49,826 nt of DNA from DYGT01 sp964607795 (lineage in GTDB: Bacteria; Patescibacteriota; Microgenomatia; UBA8517): contig CAZSLA010000003.1 in NCBI GenBank assembly GCA_964607795.1, positions 1 through 49,826 of the forward strand, read 5' to 3'. Made by a program: the position numbers and the translations under genes. How positions within the stretch are numbered: the first letter of the stretch is position 1; each line of letters starts with the position of its first letter. The notes under the pieces are model-generated. The model was not told the DNA's origin and did not search any database. It was given only the letters and a program-made list of their open reading frames with translations. This document shows, one piece after another, positions 16,177 to 24,772 of this stretch.

Positions 16177-17280
16177 TTAAGTTCCAATTTTAAACTCAAT
16201 AACATCCCCGTCTTGAACAATATACTCACGCCCTTCGCTTCGCACCAGGCCTTGTTCGCGGGCATTCTTCCATCCAGCCGCAGACACAAAATCTTCAAAC
16301 TTAATAACATCGGCCTTAATAAAATTTTTAACAAAATCATTGTGAATCTCACCCGCCGCATTTTGCGCGTTAGTTCCTTGCTGTATGGTCCATGCCCGCA
16401 CTTCTTTTGCCCCGGCCGTGAGAAAAGTAATTAGCCCCAGCGCAGCAAAGCCCTTTTTGATCACCCTACCAAGCCCGCTTTTGGTTATTCCCAAATCAGC
16501 TAAATATTCCTGTTGTTCCTCATCTGAAAAGTCAGCCAGTTCAGATTCCACTTTAGCACTTATGGCAACGATCTGGTTGGTTTCCACACCAAAAGCTTGG
16601 GCATACTTTTGCTCAATTTCTTGGGCATTTTTAAGTACTCGTTCATCAACATTGAGGGCTATCAAAATTGGTTTCATAGATAAAAGTGAAAGTTCTTGCC
16701 CTACTTTCGCCTCTTCCTGTGTTAACTCTACCAAACGTGCCTGTACTCCCCTTTCAATAGCCGCTTTTAATTTTAAAATTACAGACCAGCGAGCCTTCTC
16801 GTGTGAGACAAAAGTTCCTTTGGTTTCTTTCTGTTTTTCCAAAGTCTGGTAATCTGCCATCATCAGCTCTGTCTCCACAACTTCAAAGTCCGAAATCGGA
16901 TCAACCGAGCCTTCTTTTACAATCTCCGGATCGGTAAAACAGCGTATAACATGCAAAATGGCGCTCACCTGCCGGATATGGCTTAAAAATTTATTTCCCA
17001 AACCTTCACCTTTATACGCCCCTGCAATAAGCCCGGCAATATCGACAAATTCAACGGTAGCGGGAACTAAAGGTGGTAAATTATCCAATTTTTCGCTTTC
17101 TTTAACCACGTCACTCAATTGAATCAATCTACAATCCGGTACGGGAACCACGCCCACATTGGGCTCGATTGTGGCAAACGGAAAGTTTGCAACATAAGCC
17201 GCCTGTTTTTTTAACAAAGCATTAAACAGCGTGGACTTTCCTACATTCGGCAAACCAACTATCCCTACGCTCAGGCTCAT
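16177..17280 (-). CDS. ychF: Redox-regulated ATPase YchF (Obg family)
   Basis: A ribosome-associated P-loop NTPase. I chose the ATG at 17280 because MSLSVGIVGLPNVGKSTLFNAL is the canonical YchF N-terminus with G1; the extra 19 codons to 17337 come from recombinase debris. DIAGLIAGAYKGEGLGNKFL (G3 and flank), NVDE in place of NKxD (the ATP-type G4), and the C-terminal TGS-like domain (GAKEVRAWTIQQG) are all seen. Length (367 aa) is standard. Its upstream region has been replaced by a decayed recombinase, so its promoter is unclear. Confidence 0.96.
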   Translation of the reverse strand: MSLSVGIVGLPNVGKSTLFNALLKKQAAYVANFPFATIEPNVGVVPVPDCRLIQLSDVVKESEKLDNLPPLVPATVEFVDIAGLIAGAYKGEGLGNKFLSHIRQVSAILHVIRCFTDPEIVKEGSVDPISDFEVVETELMMADYQTLEKQKETKGTFVSHEKARWSVILKLKAAIERGVQARLVELTQEEAKVGQELSLLSMKPILIALNVDERVLKNAQEIEQKYAQAFGVETNQIVAISAKVESELADFSDEEQQEYLADLGITKSGLGRVIKKGFAALGLITFLTAGAKEVRAWTIQQGTNAQNAAGEIHNDFVKNFIKADVIKFEDFVSAAGWKNAREQGLVRSEGREYIVQDGDVIEFKIGT

Positions 17281-17284
17281 ATCC

Positions 17285-17698
17285 CAACTTTTCGGTGATT
17301 GTGACTGGTAATGGTAAGTGTGCCCATACTTTTGCACCGCTCCTTTCTGAAACGATAACTTTGTCTATTATATCTCGAACGACCTGGATTTTGTTGGAGA
17401 AATCAAGTTTTTTAAGGTATTCCTCTGCGTAATTCAAGTAATCTTCTATTGAAACATCGGGTTTCTTGCGAACTTTTAGCCGTAAGGTCGTTTAATTGCC
17501 TCTGAAGACCTAACTTTCGCTTTTCGGCATCCTTCATGACATTTCGGAATTGCTCAGGATTTAATACGCCTGTTCCATATGCCTTGGCATAGTGTTCTTC
17601 TTCCTCATTTATTTTTCCCATCGCCTCATCTAATCTCTGTTTTTCAATCTCAATACATAGTCATATAACTGTTTATGTAATTCCACTATGTGCTGGAG
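17285..17698 (-). pseudogene. Decayed C-terminal part of a serine recombinase
   Basis: Three frames together read as one protein tail: LQHIVELHKQLYDYV, then IEIEKQRLDEAMGKINEEE...LNPEQFRNVMKDAEKRKLGLQRQLNDL, then KKPDVSIEDYLNYAEEY followed by SNKIQVVRDIIDKVIVSE and AKVWAHLPL. This is the coiled-coil and final beta segment of large serine recombinases (resolvase/invertase family with a zinc ribbon domain). At least two frameshifts (about 17480 and 17655) separate the pieces. The catalytic N-terminus is absent. One end runs into the ychF start, the other stops 4 bases before gltX. Confidence 0.7.
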
Positions 17699-17702
17699 TA
17701 AT

Positions 17703-19397
17703 TTAGCCAATATAGCTCTTAATTCTAGTTCTTACTCTATCACTTCCCATTATAGACATAATCTCGTAGAGATCTGGTGTTTTATCTTGCCCTGTTATTG
17801 CCATGCGCAATATCATTGTTATATCTCCAAGATGGCCTTTGTAAGCACCTTCTTTACCTTGATTAAATTCTTTCATACTTGGAGCGTAACCAAGATTTGT
17901 ACACATATCTTTAATCTTCGCTAACCATTGATCTATGGAATCAGCAGGACTATATGTTTTTAAAAATGTATTTAATATGTTTGATACTTCATTAGCACTT
18001 TGTATATTTTGTGTCTTTATTTTTTTAGGTTGTGATTTGTCAAACATTTCATCAAAAAAGTAACCATATTTGTCAGGCACTTCAGACCATTGGGCAAAAT
18101 CTTTTCTAACAGTAGTGCCACTTCTTTCTATATCTAAGACTCTCATAAAATAATCTCTATCAGAGGAAATGAGACTAGCAAAGTCAGGATTATAAGTTTC
18201 AGACCAATTTAATACCTGTTCAAAAATTTGTTGAGTATTCATATGTGATATTACCTCTTTACTTATGTCTCTAAGTTTGATCGTATCCATCAAGGCGCCA
18301 CTTTTGTTTATCTTCTCTAAAGAAATTTTATATTCCCAAGGAGATTTATCAGGGTTTGCTCGAAACCAGTCTTCAAAACCAGAATTGGCCAAATTTGTAA
18401 GATAGCTAATCACAGCTTCAACTGGAATTCCTGCTTCTATGTAAAAAGCCGTGGCGGCTTCAGGATCTTTTCTTTTGCTTAACTTTCTTTTTGCTCCATC
18501 TTCACTTTTTAAAATCTGAGGTATATGAGCATACTTGGGTGGTTCCCACCCAAATGTTGAAAAAAGTTGTAAGTGTAGAGGAATAGAAGAAAGCCATTCC
18601 TCTCCTCTTATTACATGGGTTGTGTGCATTAGGTGATCATCTATTGCATGTGCAAAATGATATGTGGGCAATCCATCAGATTTGATAATAACAACGTCTT
18701 GGGTGTTTGAAGGAAAAGTCAATTCTCCTCGAATTAAATCCCTATATCTAATAGAGTCACTTTTTTGAGGAGCCTTCAACCTTATTACAGGAACTTTTCC
18801 TTCAGAAAGATTTCTCCTTATATCTTCCTCACTCAATTTCCTACTCTTGGCCCATTTCCCATAGTAGCCAGGCATAGCTCCTTGGAGTTCTTGTTCTTTG
18901 CGCATATCTTCCAATTCTTCTTGAGTACAGAAACAAGGATACGCCAAACCGCGTTCAACAAGATATTTTGCATACGCAAGATATATTTCTGCTCTTTCGC
19001 TTTGTTTGTACGGTCCGTACTCTCCTTTAGATTCATTTTCAGACACTTGTCCTTCATTGTATTCAATCCCAAAAAGCTTCATTGTCTTTACTATTTCATT
19101 CACTCCATTTGGAATTTCTCTTTTTTTGTCTGTATCTTCTATTCTCAGCATAAAAATTCCACCACTTTGATCTGCTATCTTCTTAGAAATTAGAGCTGAA
19201 TATAACAACCCAATGTGAACAAAACCTGTTGGACTTGGTGCAAAGCGAGTCACTGCTACAAAAGAAGGTAATTCACGAGAAGGATATCTCTCTTCATAAT
19301 AACTTATTGGCTTGGTTTTAGAGGGAAATAACAAATCTGCGATTCGTCTACTTCCTTCAGATTCCATGTTGGTTTGCCCCATCTTTTTATTAGACAT
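17703..19397 (-). CDS. gltX: Glutamyl-tRNA synthetase
   Basis: A class I synthetase with FAPSPTGFVHIG (HIGH motif) and KRKLSKRKDP (KMSKS motif), plus the C-terminal helical anticodon-binding region ending in TPDLYEIMSIMG. At 564 aa it is longer than the usual 470-490, with an extra N-terminal about 45 residues and inserts. An alternative ATG exists ten codons in. Base composition is clearly more AT-rich than the flanking operons, and the gene is bordered by recombinase debris, so transfer is likely. Whether it makes Glu-tRNA-Glu only, or also Glu-tRNA-Gln, cannot be told here. Confidence 0.94.
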   Translation of the reverse strand: MSNKKMGQTNMESEGSRRIADLLFPSKTKPISYYEERYPSRELPSFVAVTRFAPSPTGFVHIGLLYSALISKKIADQSGGIFMLRIEDTDKKREIPNGVNEIVKTMKLFGIEYNEGQVSENESKGEYGPYKQSERAEIYLAYAKYLVERGLAYPCFCTQEELEDMRKEQELQGAMPGYYGKWAKSRKLSEEDIRRNLSEGKVPVIRLKAPQKSDSIRYRDLIRGELTFPSNTQDVVIIKSDGLPTYHFAHAIDDHLMHTTHVIRGEEWLSSIPLHLQLFSTFGWEPPKYAHIPQILKSEDGAKRKLSKRKDPEAATAFYIEAGIPVEAVISYLTNLANSGFEDWFRANPDKSPWEYKISLEKINKSGALMDTIKLRDISKEVISHMNTQQIFEQVLNWSETYNPDFASLISSDRDYFMRVLDIERSGTTVRKDFAQWSEVPDKYGYFFDEMFDKSQPKKIKTQNIQSANEVSNILNTFLKTYSPADSIDQWLAKIKDMCTNLGYAPSMKEFNQGKEGAYKGHLGDITMILRMAITGQDKTPDLYEIMSIMGSDRVRTRIKSYIG

Positions 19398-19676
19398 TTT
19401 TTCTTTCTAATTTTAACACCTGGTTGAAATGTATCATATTGTATCATGAAATCATTAAAAAATTCTTTAATTTGTATCTCCTTTATTCCCTTTTAGATAA
19501 CAAAGTTCTATTTCTAGTCTATGTCTGGGTGTTTGAGGCAATTTAACGGTAAACTGGAATGAAACAGCTTTTTCTTAGGAAAAGGTTGATTTCGGTTCTA
19601 TCTAATTATTTGAGCCTGGAGTTTGGACCCCATTCTGTGAGTTCCAACTTAGGTTCATGTCCCAATTTCCTTTCTT
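19398..19676. other. AT-rich intergenic stretch without a supported gene
   Basis: 279 bases between gltX and speD in the putative island. All frames are short and interrupted. A TAAAAT 12 bases before the gltX ATG may be its -10 box. No hairpin terminator was recognised. Confidence 0.4.
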
Positions 19677-20021
19677 TTATAGTGTCTTCACTTCTACAGA
19701 ATAAACTTCGTGTTTGGCAAGAGCATGTTTAAGGTAATTTTCAAACTCCTTTTTGCTACGATCACTACATATGGCTAAATCTATATGAACCACTCCATCT
19801 TCTGGATAAGTGTGGATTACAAGGTGGGATTGCGAAAGAATATACACGAAAGTGATCCCAGTGGGACTAAAAATATGAAACATTTTCTTAACCACTTTTA
19901 AGCCTAAATCAGAGACAATACTCTCAGCTAAATTTTCGACAAACTCCAGAGAATTATCAAACGGCTTTGTCTCAACAAGCGCCACAAATTGTTTAATCAT
20001 TTGTATAGATTGGTTTGTCAT
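19677..20021 (-). CDS. speD: S-adenosylmethionine decarboxylase proenzyme (SpeD, class 1B-like)
   Basis: Makes decarboxylated SAM, the aminopropyl donor for polyamines. The segment SQSHLVIHTYPEDG followed by HIDLAIC matches the bacterial/archaeal SpeD core. Ser65 would be the self-cleavage site that yields the pyruvoyl cofactor, and His70 and Cys85 match the processing and catalytic residues. The usual Glu before this Ser is Gln64 here. At 114 aa it is near the short end for the family. It overlaps the bpsA end by 29 bases, a coupling that fits shared function. Confidence 0.85.
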   Translation of the reverse strand: MTNQSIQMIKQFVALVETKPFDNSLEFVENLAESIVSDLGLKVVKKMFHIFSPTGITFVYILSQSHLVIHTYPEDGVVHIDLAICSDRSKKEFENYLKHALAKHEVYSVEVKTL

Positions 20022-20991
20022 AATTTCCTCTTATTAAAGGTTTAGTTTGGGGCGTTACTTCAGCAATAAAAAGAGAGCTTGCGCTCCCTATCGACTCGAC
20101 TACGTCGTATCTGTTAAATCTATCAAACACCCACCTAAACATTAACCCAGCGTCAGTAAGAACCTCCTGGATAGGCAAAAACCGCTCTTTGGCTCTGTCA
20201 CTATTGCCATAGCAAACATAAACTCTTGCCGTCTGATTTCTTCTGTCTATCGCTTCTATTGCTCTTGAAATGAAAAGTCTTATTCCTTCTGGAGTATAAG
20301 GCGGATCGGTAAATACTACATCAAATTTTCCTCTCAGGTCGGCAGTTATCCCTTTTTTCAAATCGTGCCCCACCCTTCTGATTTCCAAATTAAGCTCTCT
20401 TGAAATACTGCCTATATTATCTAGAATTCTCTCGTCGATATCCAAGACTGCCACTTCTTGAGCCGATCTTATATTAGCAGTTGCCACCGACACAAAATCG
20501 TCATCCCCCAAGAACAAAATCTGTTTGTCTCTTACATCCCCTAAAAAATTAAGCAGAGCAGCTCTTTTTGCAGAAGTCTCCACCGTAGCCGTGAACTGGT
20601 CATAGTTTTTTTTAGAAGCAGGTCTTCTGTCTTTAAATCGGGACAGTAAACCGATTGATTGCTTATAAATATCATTCTCGGTAAGAGTTACCAACAGATT
20701 CTCCTCTACCAGATAACCACCGTTATACATTGTCCTTAATTTCTCAGATACTCCATCCCTCAAAGAAGTTTCTTGAGACGAAGGGTTCAAATAAATAGAC
20801 AGAGCTTTTTTAACCTGATTAAGTGCATTCCTGGACACACCTACCAACTGAACCAACTCATTGTTATCAATAGCATTACCACTTGATAGATACCAAAACA
20901 CATCCAGCACTTTTTTTACTGGCACTCCTGTTTGTTTTGAAACTTCCAAAAATTCCGAATACATTTTTTCCTTCCCGACTGAAAGTGACAT
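19993..20991 (-). CDS. bpsA: N4-bis(aminopropyl)spermidine synthase (branched polyamine synthase, BpsA/DUF43)
   Basis: Transfers aminopropyl groups from decarboxylated SAM to make branched polyamines. An N-terminal winged-helix-like domain (about 1-110) precedes a Rossmann domain with the BpsA hallmarks: YDQF...TVET near 130-140, LGDDD at 161-165, LDIDER at 183-188 and the catalytic DPPYT at 229-233, followed by EGIRLFISR. These separate it from ordinary methyltransferases. Overlapping speD downstream supplies its co-substrate. TATACT 6 bases before the ATG predicts a leaderless mRNA. BpsA is best known from thermophilic archaea and bacteria, so its presence in this genome type is notable. 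Confidence 0.87.
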   Translation of the reverse strand: MSLSVGKEKMYSEFLEVSKQTGVPVKKVLDVFWYLSSGNAIDNNELVQLVGVSRNALNQVKKALSIYLNPSSQETSLRDGVSEKLRTMYNGGYLVEENLLVTLTENDIYKQSIGLLSRFKDRRPASKKNYDQFTATVETSAKRAALLNFLGDVRDKQILFLGDDDFVSVATANIRSAQEVAVLDIDERILDNIGSISRELNLEIRRVGHDLKKGITADLRGKFDVVFTDPPYTPEGIRLFISRAIEAIDRRNQTARVYVCYGNSDRAKERFLPIQEVLTDAGLMFRWVFDRFNRYDVVESIGSASSLFIAEVTPQTKPLIRGNYDKPIYTND

Positions 20992-20997
20992 GATTGA

Positions 20998-21003
20998 AGT
21001 ATA
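20998..21003 (-). promoter_or_regulatory. -10 box of bpsA-speD, leaderless
   Basis: TATACT with exactly 6 bases to the bpsA ATG. No convincing -35 is seen. Confidence 0.55.
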
Positions 21004-21047
21004 TCAAAATATAAAAACAGCAATAGATAAAGATTATAGTCAATGGC

Positions 21048-21213
21048 TTTGATGTGGCGATACACCCATACAAAGAATACATATCGGAACAGCTACGAGT
21101 GGCGGTTATGAATAAGCATACATCAACCTCATTACTTCATTTATTAAGTTAGGTGATATTGTGTTTGACATTGGCGCCAATATTGGACTACACACTACAT
21201 TACAGCTTCGATA
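21048..21213 (+). pseudogene. Scrap of an FkbM-type methyltransferase
   Basis: IHPYKEYISEQLRV, then SGGYE in another frame, then INLITSFIKLGDIVFDIGAN and IGLHT in a third. Together these are the N-terminal and SAM-binding motif I region of FkbM-like methyltransferases (GDxVxDIGANIG). Stops and frameshifts interrupt it, and everything beyond motif I is gone. It is further debris within the AT-rich segment. Confidence 0.55.
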
Positions 21214-21257
21214 AGTGATTTGCATTTACTCGCAATATCAAAAAATTTTTTAACCTT

Positions 21258-22208
21258 TTAATCAAGCTTCGCAGAATATTTGCCGATAATTGCTTTTATA
21301 TTTTCCCATTGATTTGGGAAATTAAGGTGTTGCTCTAAATCTTTATAATCTACCCATTTATATTTTCTAATTTCACTTGCTTGGAGTTTGATATCTGAGT
21401 CCTTGCCGATGAGTCTTGCTACAAATTGCATTTGTGTTTGCCCTTTGTAAGTTTTCCCTTCCTTAACCAGTCTTTTTGCAACTACAAAATCTGGCCACTC
21501 ATATTCGATGATCACATCACTTTTTTCTAAGACTTCAAACTTATCAGTACCAAGTTCTTCAAAAAGCTCCCTTTTTATGGCTACTTCGGGTTCTTCGCCC
21601 TCATCAATTCCCCCACCAGGGATATTCCAATCCTCCTCGCCATAACTTTGAAGTTGAACTAACAAAACCTGCTTATCATTATTAAAAATAACTGCGGCAA
21701 CTTTTTTTCTATTTTCTAAATTACCTTTTGCTTTTAGATAATTTGCATAGGCATTATGAATAACTTGTATAAAAGGTGTTTCTCGGGTTATTAAATTTAC
21801 ATTAATCTCATACTCTTTAGCATAAACACGAATTACATCACCAAACCAACCTCCATTTTTGACTTCCTCAGAAACACTCTCAGGAAGGTGTATTTCAACA
21901 CCTTCGCCTACGTACTCGTCTCCACTTTTATCAATTAAACAAGCGTATGTCACTAAGTGATAACCTTCTCCATAGTCATGAAGTCCGCCTTCGAGTCCAA
22001 CCCAGAAATCTGCATCTGGATTTTTACTTTTTGCATTCTTAGCTCTGTTTTTAGCACCTTTTAGAGTAGTCTCTTTGTCCAAAGGTTGATCTGGTATTTC
22101 TGAACCTACTTTTACACCTTTTACTTCCACCACTAGATGCAATTCTTTAAGTGCACTTTTTAATATCTCAATTTTTTCTTCGCTTCCGGAACCCAAAATT
22201 ATTCTCAT
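21258..22208 (-). CDS. Fusion of YjjX-type (DUF84) NTPase and Nudix hydrolase
   Basis: The N-terminal half (about 1-165) matches inosine/xanthosine triphosphatase YjjX: LGSGSEEKIE, QPLDKETTLKGAKNRA and WVGLEGG. The C-terminal half (about 170-310) is a Nudix domain with the complete box GGGIDEGEEPEVAIKRELFEELG. Both classes destroy aberrant or signalling nucleotides, so this looks like a two-headed house-cleaning enzyme. I chose the ATG at 22208 (MRIILGSGSEE). It starts 4 bases after the TPR gene, so it may be the last gene of the clpP operon, yet its base composition is AT-rich like the island. Confidence 0.85.
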   Translation of the reverse strand: MRIILGSGSEEKIEILKSALKELHLVVEVKGVKVGSEIPDQPLDKETTLKGAKNRAKNAKSKNPDADFWVGLEGGLHDYGEGYHLVTYACLIDKSGDEYVGEGVEIHLPESVSEEVKNGGWFGDVIRVYAKEYEINVNLITRETPFIQVIHNAYANYLKAKGNLENRKKVAAVIFNNDKQVLLVQLQSYGEEDWNIPGGGIDEGEEPEVAIKRELFEELGTDKFEVLEKSDVIIEYEWPDFVVAKRLVKEGKTYKGQTQMQFVARLIGKDSDIKLQASEIRKYKWVDYKDLEQHLNFPNQWENIKAIIGKYSAKLD

Positions 22209-22212
22209 GGGG

Positions 22213-22992
22213 TTAATTATTCCTGAGTTTATCCTCATCAAAATGCAGTTTTGTGCCTTTATGCCTTAAGTAAAGCGGCGTATATTTTAAGCCCTTTTGC
22301 TGTCTGCCTTCCCTATCCGCCTTTTCTCGCATTACCAAATCCAAATGCTTTTGGAAGTAGATGTACGTAGGCCTGTCTCTTAGGGCATCTCGAAACAGAT
22401 TTTCAGCATCATCAAGCTCACCAGCAAGCGCCCAGATAAAGCCAACATTATCCAAGACGCTGCTATCACCCGGGTCATCCTTAAGCGCTTGTTTTGCAAT
22501 TTTCAAGCTTTTGTCCCTTTTGTATGTCCTCAGAAGCGCAAGCGCCAAACGGCTTCTATATTCGGCATTATCTGGCTTTAAGGATACGGCTTTTGCCAAA
22601 TGCTTTGCTGCTTTTTCAGCCTCTCGATTAACCAGATAAACCTCGCCTAAATGCCGGTAATACTCGGCATTGGTTGGGTCCAGCTTGATGGCTTCTTCAA
22701 TCGCTTCTTTTGCTTTCAGCCAATCTTCGCCCGTGCTGTAATAATAAATATGATGCATGTAGTGGAGCCACGCCAAATCAGGCCAATAAGCAATGGCTTG
22801 AAGACACGCCTCAAGAAATAGATCATACTTCTGCATGCTGTTATATCCCATAAGAAGGCCAATATAACCATCCAAGTTGCGTGGGTTCAGGGCAAGAATT
22901 TTTTTTGCAGTCTCAACGATTAAATCCCCTCTATGGCCCTCAAGTAAGACATGGAGATTGCTAATTAAATGCTCGAGGTTATCGTCGTCCAT
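22213..22992 (-). CDS. TPR-repeat protein of the clpP operon
   Basis: A soluble 259-aa protein composed mostly of tetratricopeptide repeats (at least five, about residues 20-215; clear examples are AKEAIEEAIKLDPTNAEYYR and AAKHLAKAVSLKPDNAEYRS). It has a basic tail. It has no signal peptide. Its start overlaps the AAA+ gene end by 14 bases. It is probably a substrate or partner adaptor for the ATPase; that role is inferred from coupling only. Confidence 0.75.
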   Translation of the reverse strand: MDDDNLEHLISNLHVLLEGHRGDLIVETAKKILALNPRNLDGYIGLLMGYNSMQKYDLFLEACLQAIAYWPDLAWLHYMHHIYYYSTGEDWLKAKEAIEEAIKLDPTNAEYYRHLGEVYLVNREAEKAAKHLAKAVSLKPDNAEYRSRLALALLRTYKRDKSLKIAKQALKDDPGDSSVLDNVGFIWALAGELDDAENLFRDALRDRPTYIYFQKHLDLVMREKADREGRQQKGLKYTPLYLRHKGTKLHFDEDKLRNN

Positions 22993-24145
22993 CCGGATTT
23001 TTATCTAAATATTCTTTGACACTATTGAATAATCCTGACTCGTTGCTGTACTGAATATAATTATTCACGGTGCTGAACCAGTCGGTAATGGTCGATCTGA
23101 TGACCTTGATTTTTTCCTCAACCAGCTCTTGGGTTATTTCCACTGTCTCACCAGTTCTGATGGCATCTCGGAAAGCCGACTCCGAAGCCTCATCACAAAC
23201 TCGGGCAATATCTGCTCCGGAATATCGCTTTGTGAACTCCGCAAGTCTTTGGTAGTCCAATTCTTTATGGGGTTTGCCTTGCAGATTAAGATCAAACAAT
23301 TTTGCCCGAGCTTCCTGATCCGGAGGCGTCACAAATAAAACTTTATCAAAACGCCCAGGCCTTCTTAAGGCAGAGTCAACTTCCCAAGGCAGATTGGTAG
23401 CACCCATGATCAGCACTTTATCATTATTGCTGTTAATGCCATCCATTTCCGTCAAAAACTGGTTAACAAGCGTGCGCAAAACACCGGAAGTTTTGCCTCT
23501 ACTCATCCCAATAGCATCCACTTCGTCGAAAAAAAGCACTGATGGAGCGTTATGCCTAGCCATCTCAAAATTGTCATGCAAAGTTTGCTCGCCCACGCCC
23601 GTATAAGTTGATATCAGCTCGTGGATTGAGATGCTATAAAACTGCGCATCAATCTCCCCGGCCGTGGCTTTGGCGATATAGGTTTTCCCACAGCCCGGAG
23701 GGCCAAAAAGCAAAATTCCCCCACCCGCTTTTTTGTTATACTTCTCATACATTTCAGGGTGCTGAAAGGGGTAAATGATATCGGTCCTGATCGCTTCCTT
23801 AATTTCCTCCATGCCGGCCACATCGGCAAAAGTTATTGCTTCCTGCTGCTTTATTTTATGCGGATCAAGCTTGGCAGCATCTTCCTCTTGCATGCTGTCT
23901 TCCAGGGCAAAACCTATCTTTTTATTTTCAGGCTTAATCATAAAAGACTCAATCTCGTTTATTGCCCTTTCAATATTGATGTCTTTATCTTCTGCAAAAA
24001 TTTCTTTTAGCAGTTTGTAGGCTTCCTCATATTCTTTTTTCTTAAAAAGTTCCAAAGCAAAAAACTTTTTAAAATTCAAATCCTTGGAGTTTAATTCAAA
24101 AACTTGTTGGAGCGACGCAAGGTATGGGTCAGCAAATTTTTTCAT
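22979..24145 (-). CDS. Cdc48/FtsH-like AAA+ ATPase coupled to clpP
   Basis: A single classical AAA module (about 103-340): Walker A GPPGCGKT at 148-155, Walker B in VLFFDEVDAIG, sensor 1 in GATNLP and arginine fingers in RRPGRFDK. The N-terminal about 100 residues are helical and TPR-like (LELFKKKEYEEAYKLLKEIF). No membrane segment, metalloprotease domain or C-terminal HbYX proteasome tail is present. It resembles Cdc48/ARC/FtsH ATPase domains and not ClpX or ClpC. Its ATG overlaps the clpP stop (ATGA), the arrangement expected of functional partners. The unfoldase role for ClpP is a hypothesis. Confidence 0.85.
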   Translation of the reverse strand: MKKFADPYLASLQQVFELNSKDLNFKKFFALELFKKKEYEEAYKLLKEIFAEDKDINIERAINEIESFMIKPENKKIGFALEDSMQEEDAAKLDPHKIKQQEAITFADVAGMEEIKEAIRTDIIYPFQHPEMYEKYNKKAGGGILLFGPPGCGKTYIAKATAGEIDAQFYSISIHELISTYTGVGEQTLHDNFEMARHNAPSVLFFDEVDAIGMSRGKTSGVLRTLVNQFLTEMDGINSNNDKVLIMGATNLPWEVDSALRRPGRFDKVLFVTPPDQEARAKLFDLNLQGKPHKELDYQRLAEFTKRYSGADIARVCDEASESAFRDAIRTGETVEITQELVEEKIKVIRSTITDWFSTVNNYIQYSNESGLFNSVKEYLDKNPDGRR

Positions 24146-24723
24146 ATAATTTTATCTACGAAGCCATAAGCCTGGGCGTCTTCGGGAGTTAAGATAAAAT
24201 CCCGGTCGAAATCTTTTAGGATCTTCGCCTTCTCATTATTTGTATTTTTAGCCAATATTTCAGCGCAAACATCACGGATTCTTAAGATCTCTTTTGCCTG
24301 GATTTCAATATCTGCAGCCTGACCTTGGTGTTTACCAAAAGGCTGATGCATCAAAACCGATGCATGCGGGAGCGCATATCTTTTACCCTTAACGCCCGCC
24401 GAAAGAATAATTGACGCCATCGAGGCTGCCATGCCAATTGCAATGGTGGAAACTTCACAGCTGATATGGTTCATTGTGTCGACTATTGCCAAGCCTGAAT
24501 ACACCGACCCTCCGGCTGAATTGATGTATAAAGTAATGTCTGCTGCCGGATCAACTGCTTGCAAAAACAAAAGCTGGGCAATAATTGAATTTGCATACAC
24601 ATCGCTGATCTCAGCTTGAATAAAAATTATTCTATCTTTGAGAAGCCTCGAATAAATATCATAGACCCTCTCCATGCCCGAGGAGTCTCTTTCAATTGTC
24701 ACCGGTATGGGAAACCTTGCCAC
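24142..24723 (-). CDS. clpP: ATP-dependent Clp protease proteolytic subunit
   Basis: A self-compartmentalising serine protease. The nucleophile lies in GMAASMAS, the histidine in HASVLMHQPFG and the aspartate in the DFDRDF region; length (193 aa) is normal. The start is the GTG at 24723, 8 bases after a TATAAT box. clpX does not follow here; instead a Cdc48-like AAA+ ATPase and a TPR protein are translationally coupled downstream. Confidence 0.96.
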   Translation of the reverse strand: MARFPIPVTIERDSSGMERVYDIYSRLLKDRIIFIQAEISDVYANSIIAQLLFLQAVDPAADITLYINSAGGSVYSGLAIVDTMNHISCEVSTIAIGMAASMASIILSAGVKGKRYALPHASVLMHQPFGKHQGQAADIEIQAKEILRIRDVCAEILAKNTNNEKAKILKDFDRDFILTPEDAQAYGFVDKII

Positions 24724-24731
24724 CTCTAATT

Positions 24732-24760
24732 ATTATACTAAACTAGCGATCCACTTTCCA
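24732..24760 (-). promoter_or_regulatory. Promoter of the clpP operon
   Basis: TGGAAA (24755-24760), a 17-base spacer and TATAAT (24732-24737), then 8 bases to the GTG start. Confidence 0.6.
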
Positions 24761-24772
24761 CAATACTAAGGA

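Noticed and set aside
17222..17284. Recombinase frame continuing into ychF (ending WFAECRKVHAV)
   Set aside because: This part is the antiphase reading of the true ychF N-terminus, which has the canonical P-loop. The recombinase remnant is taken to end near the ychF start.
23909..23917. IGF tripeptide (residues 77-79) in the AAA+ protein as a ClpP-docking loop
   Set aside because: It lies in the N-terminal linker, not between Walker B and the sensor as in ClpX. A three-residue match is expected by chance.
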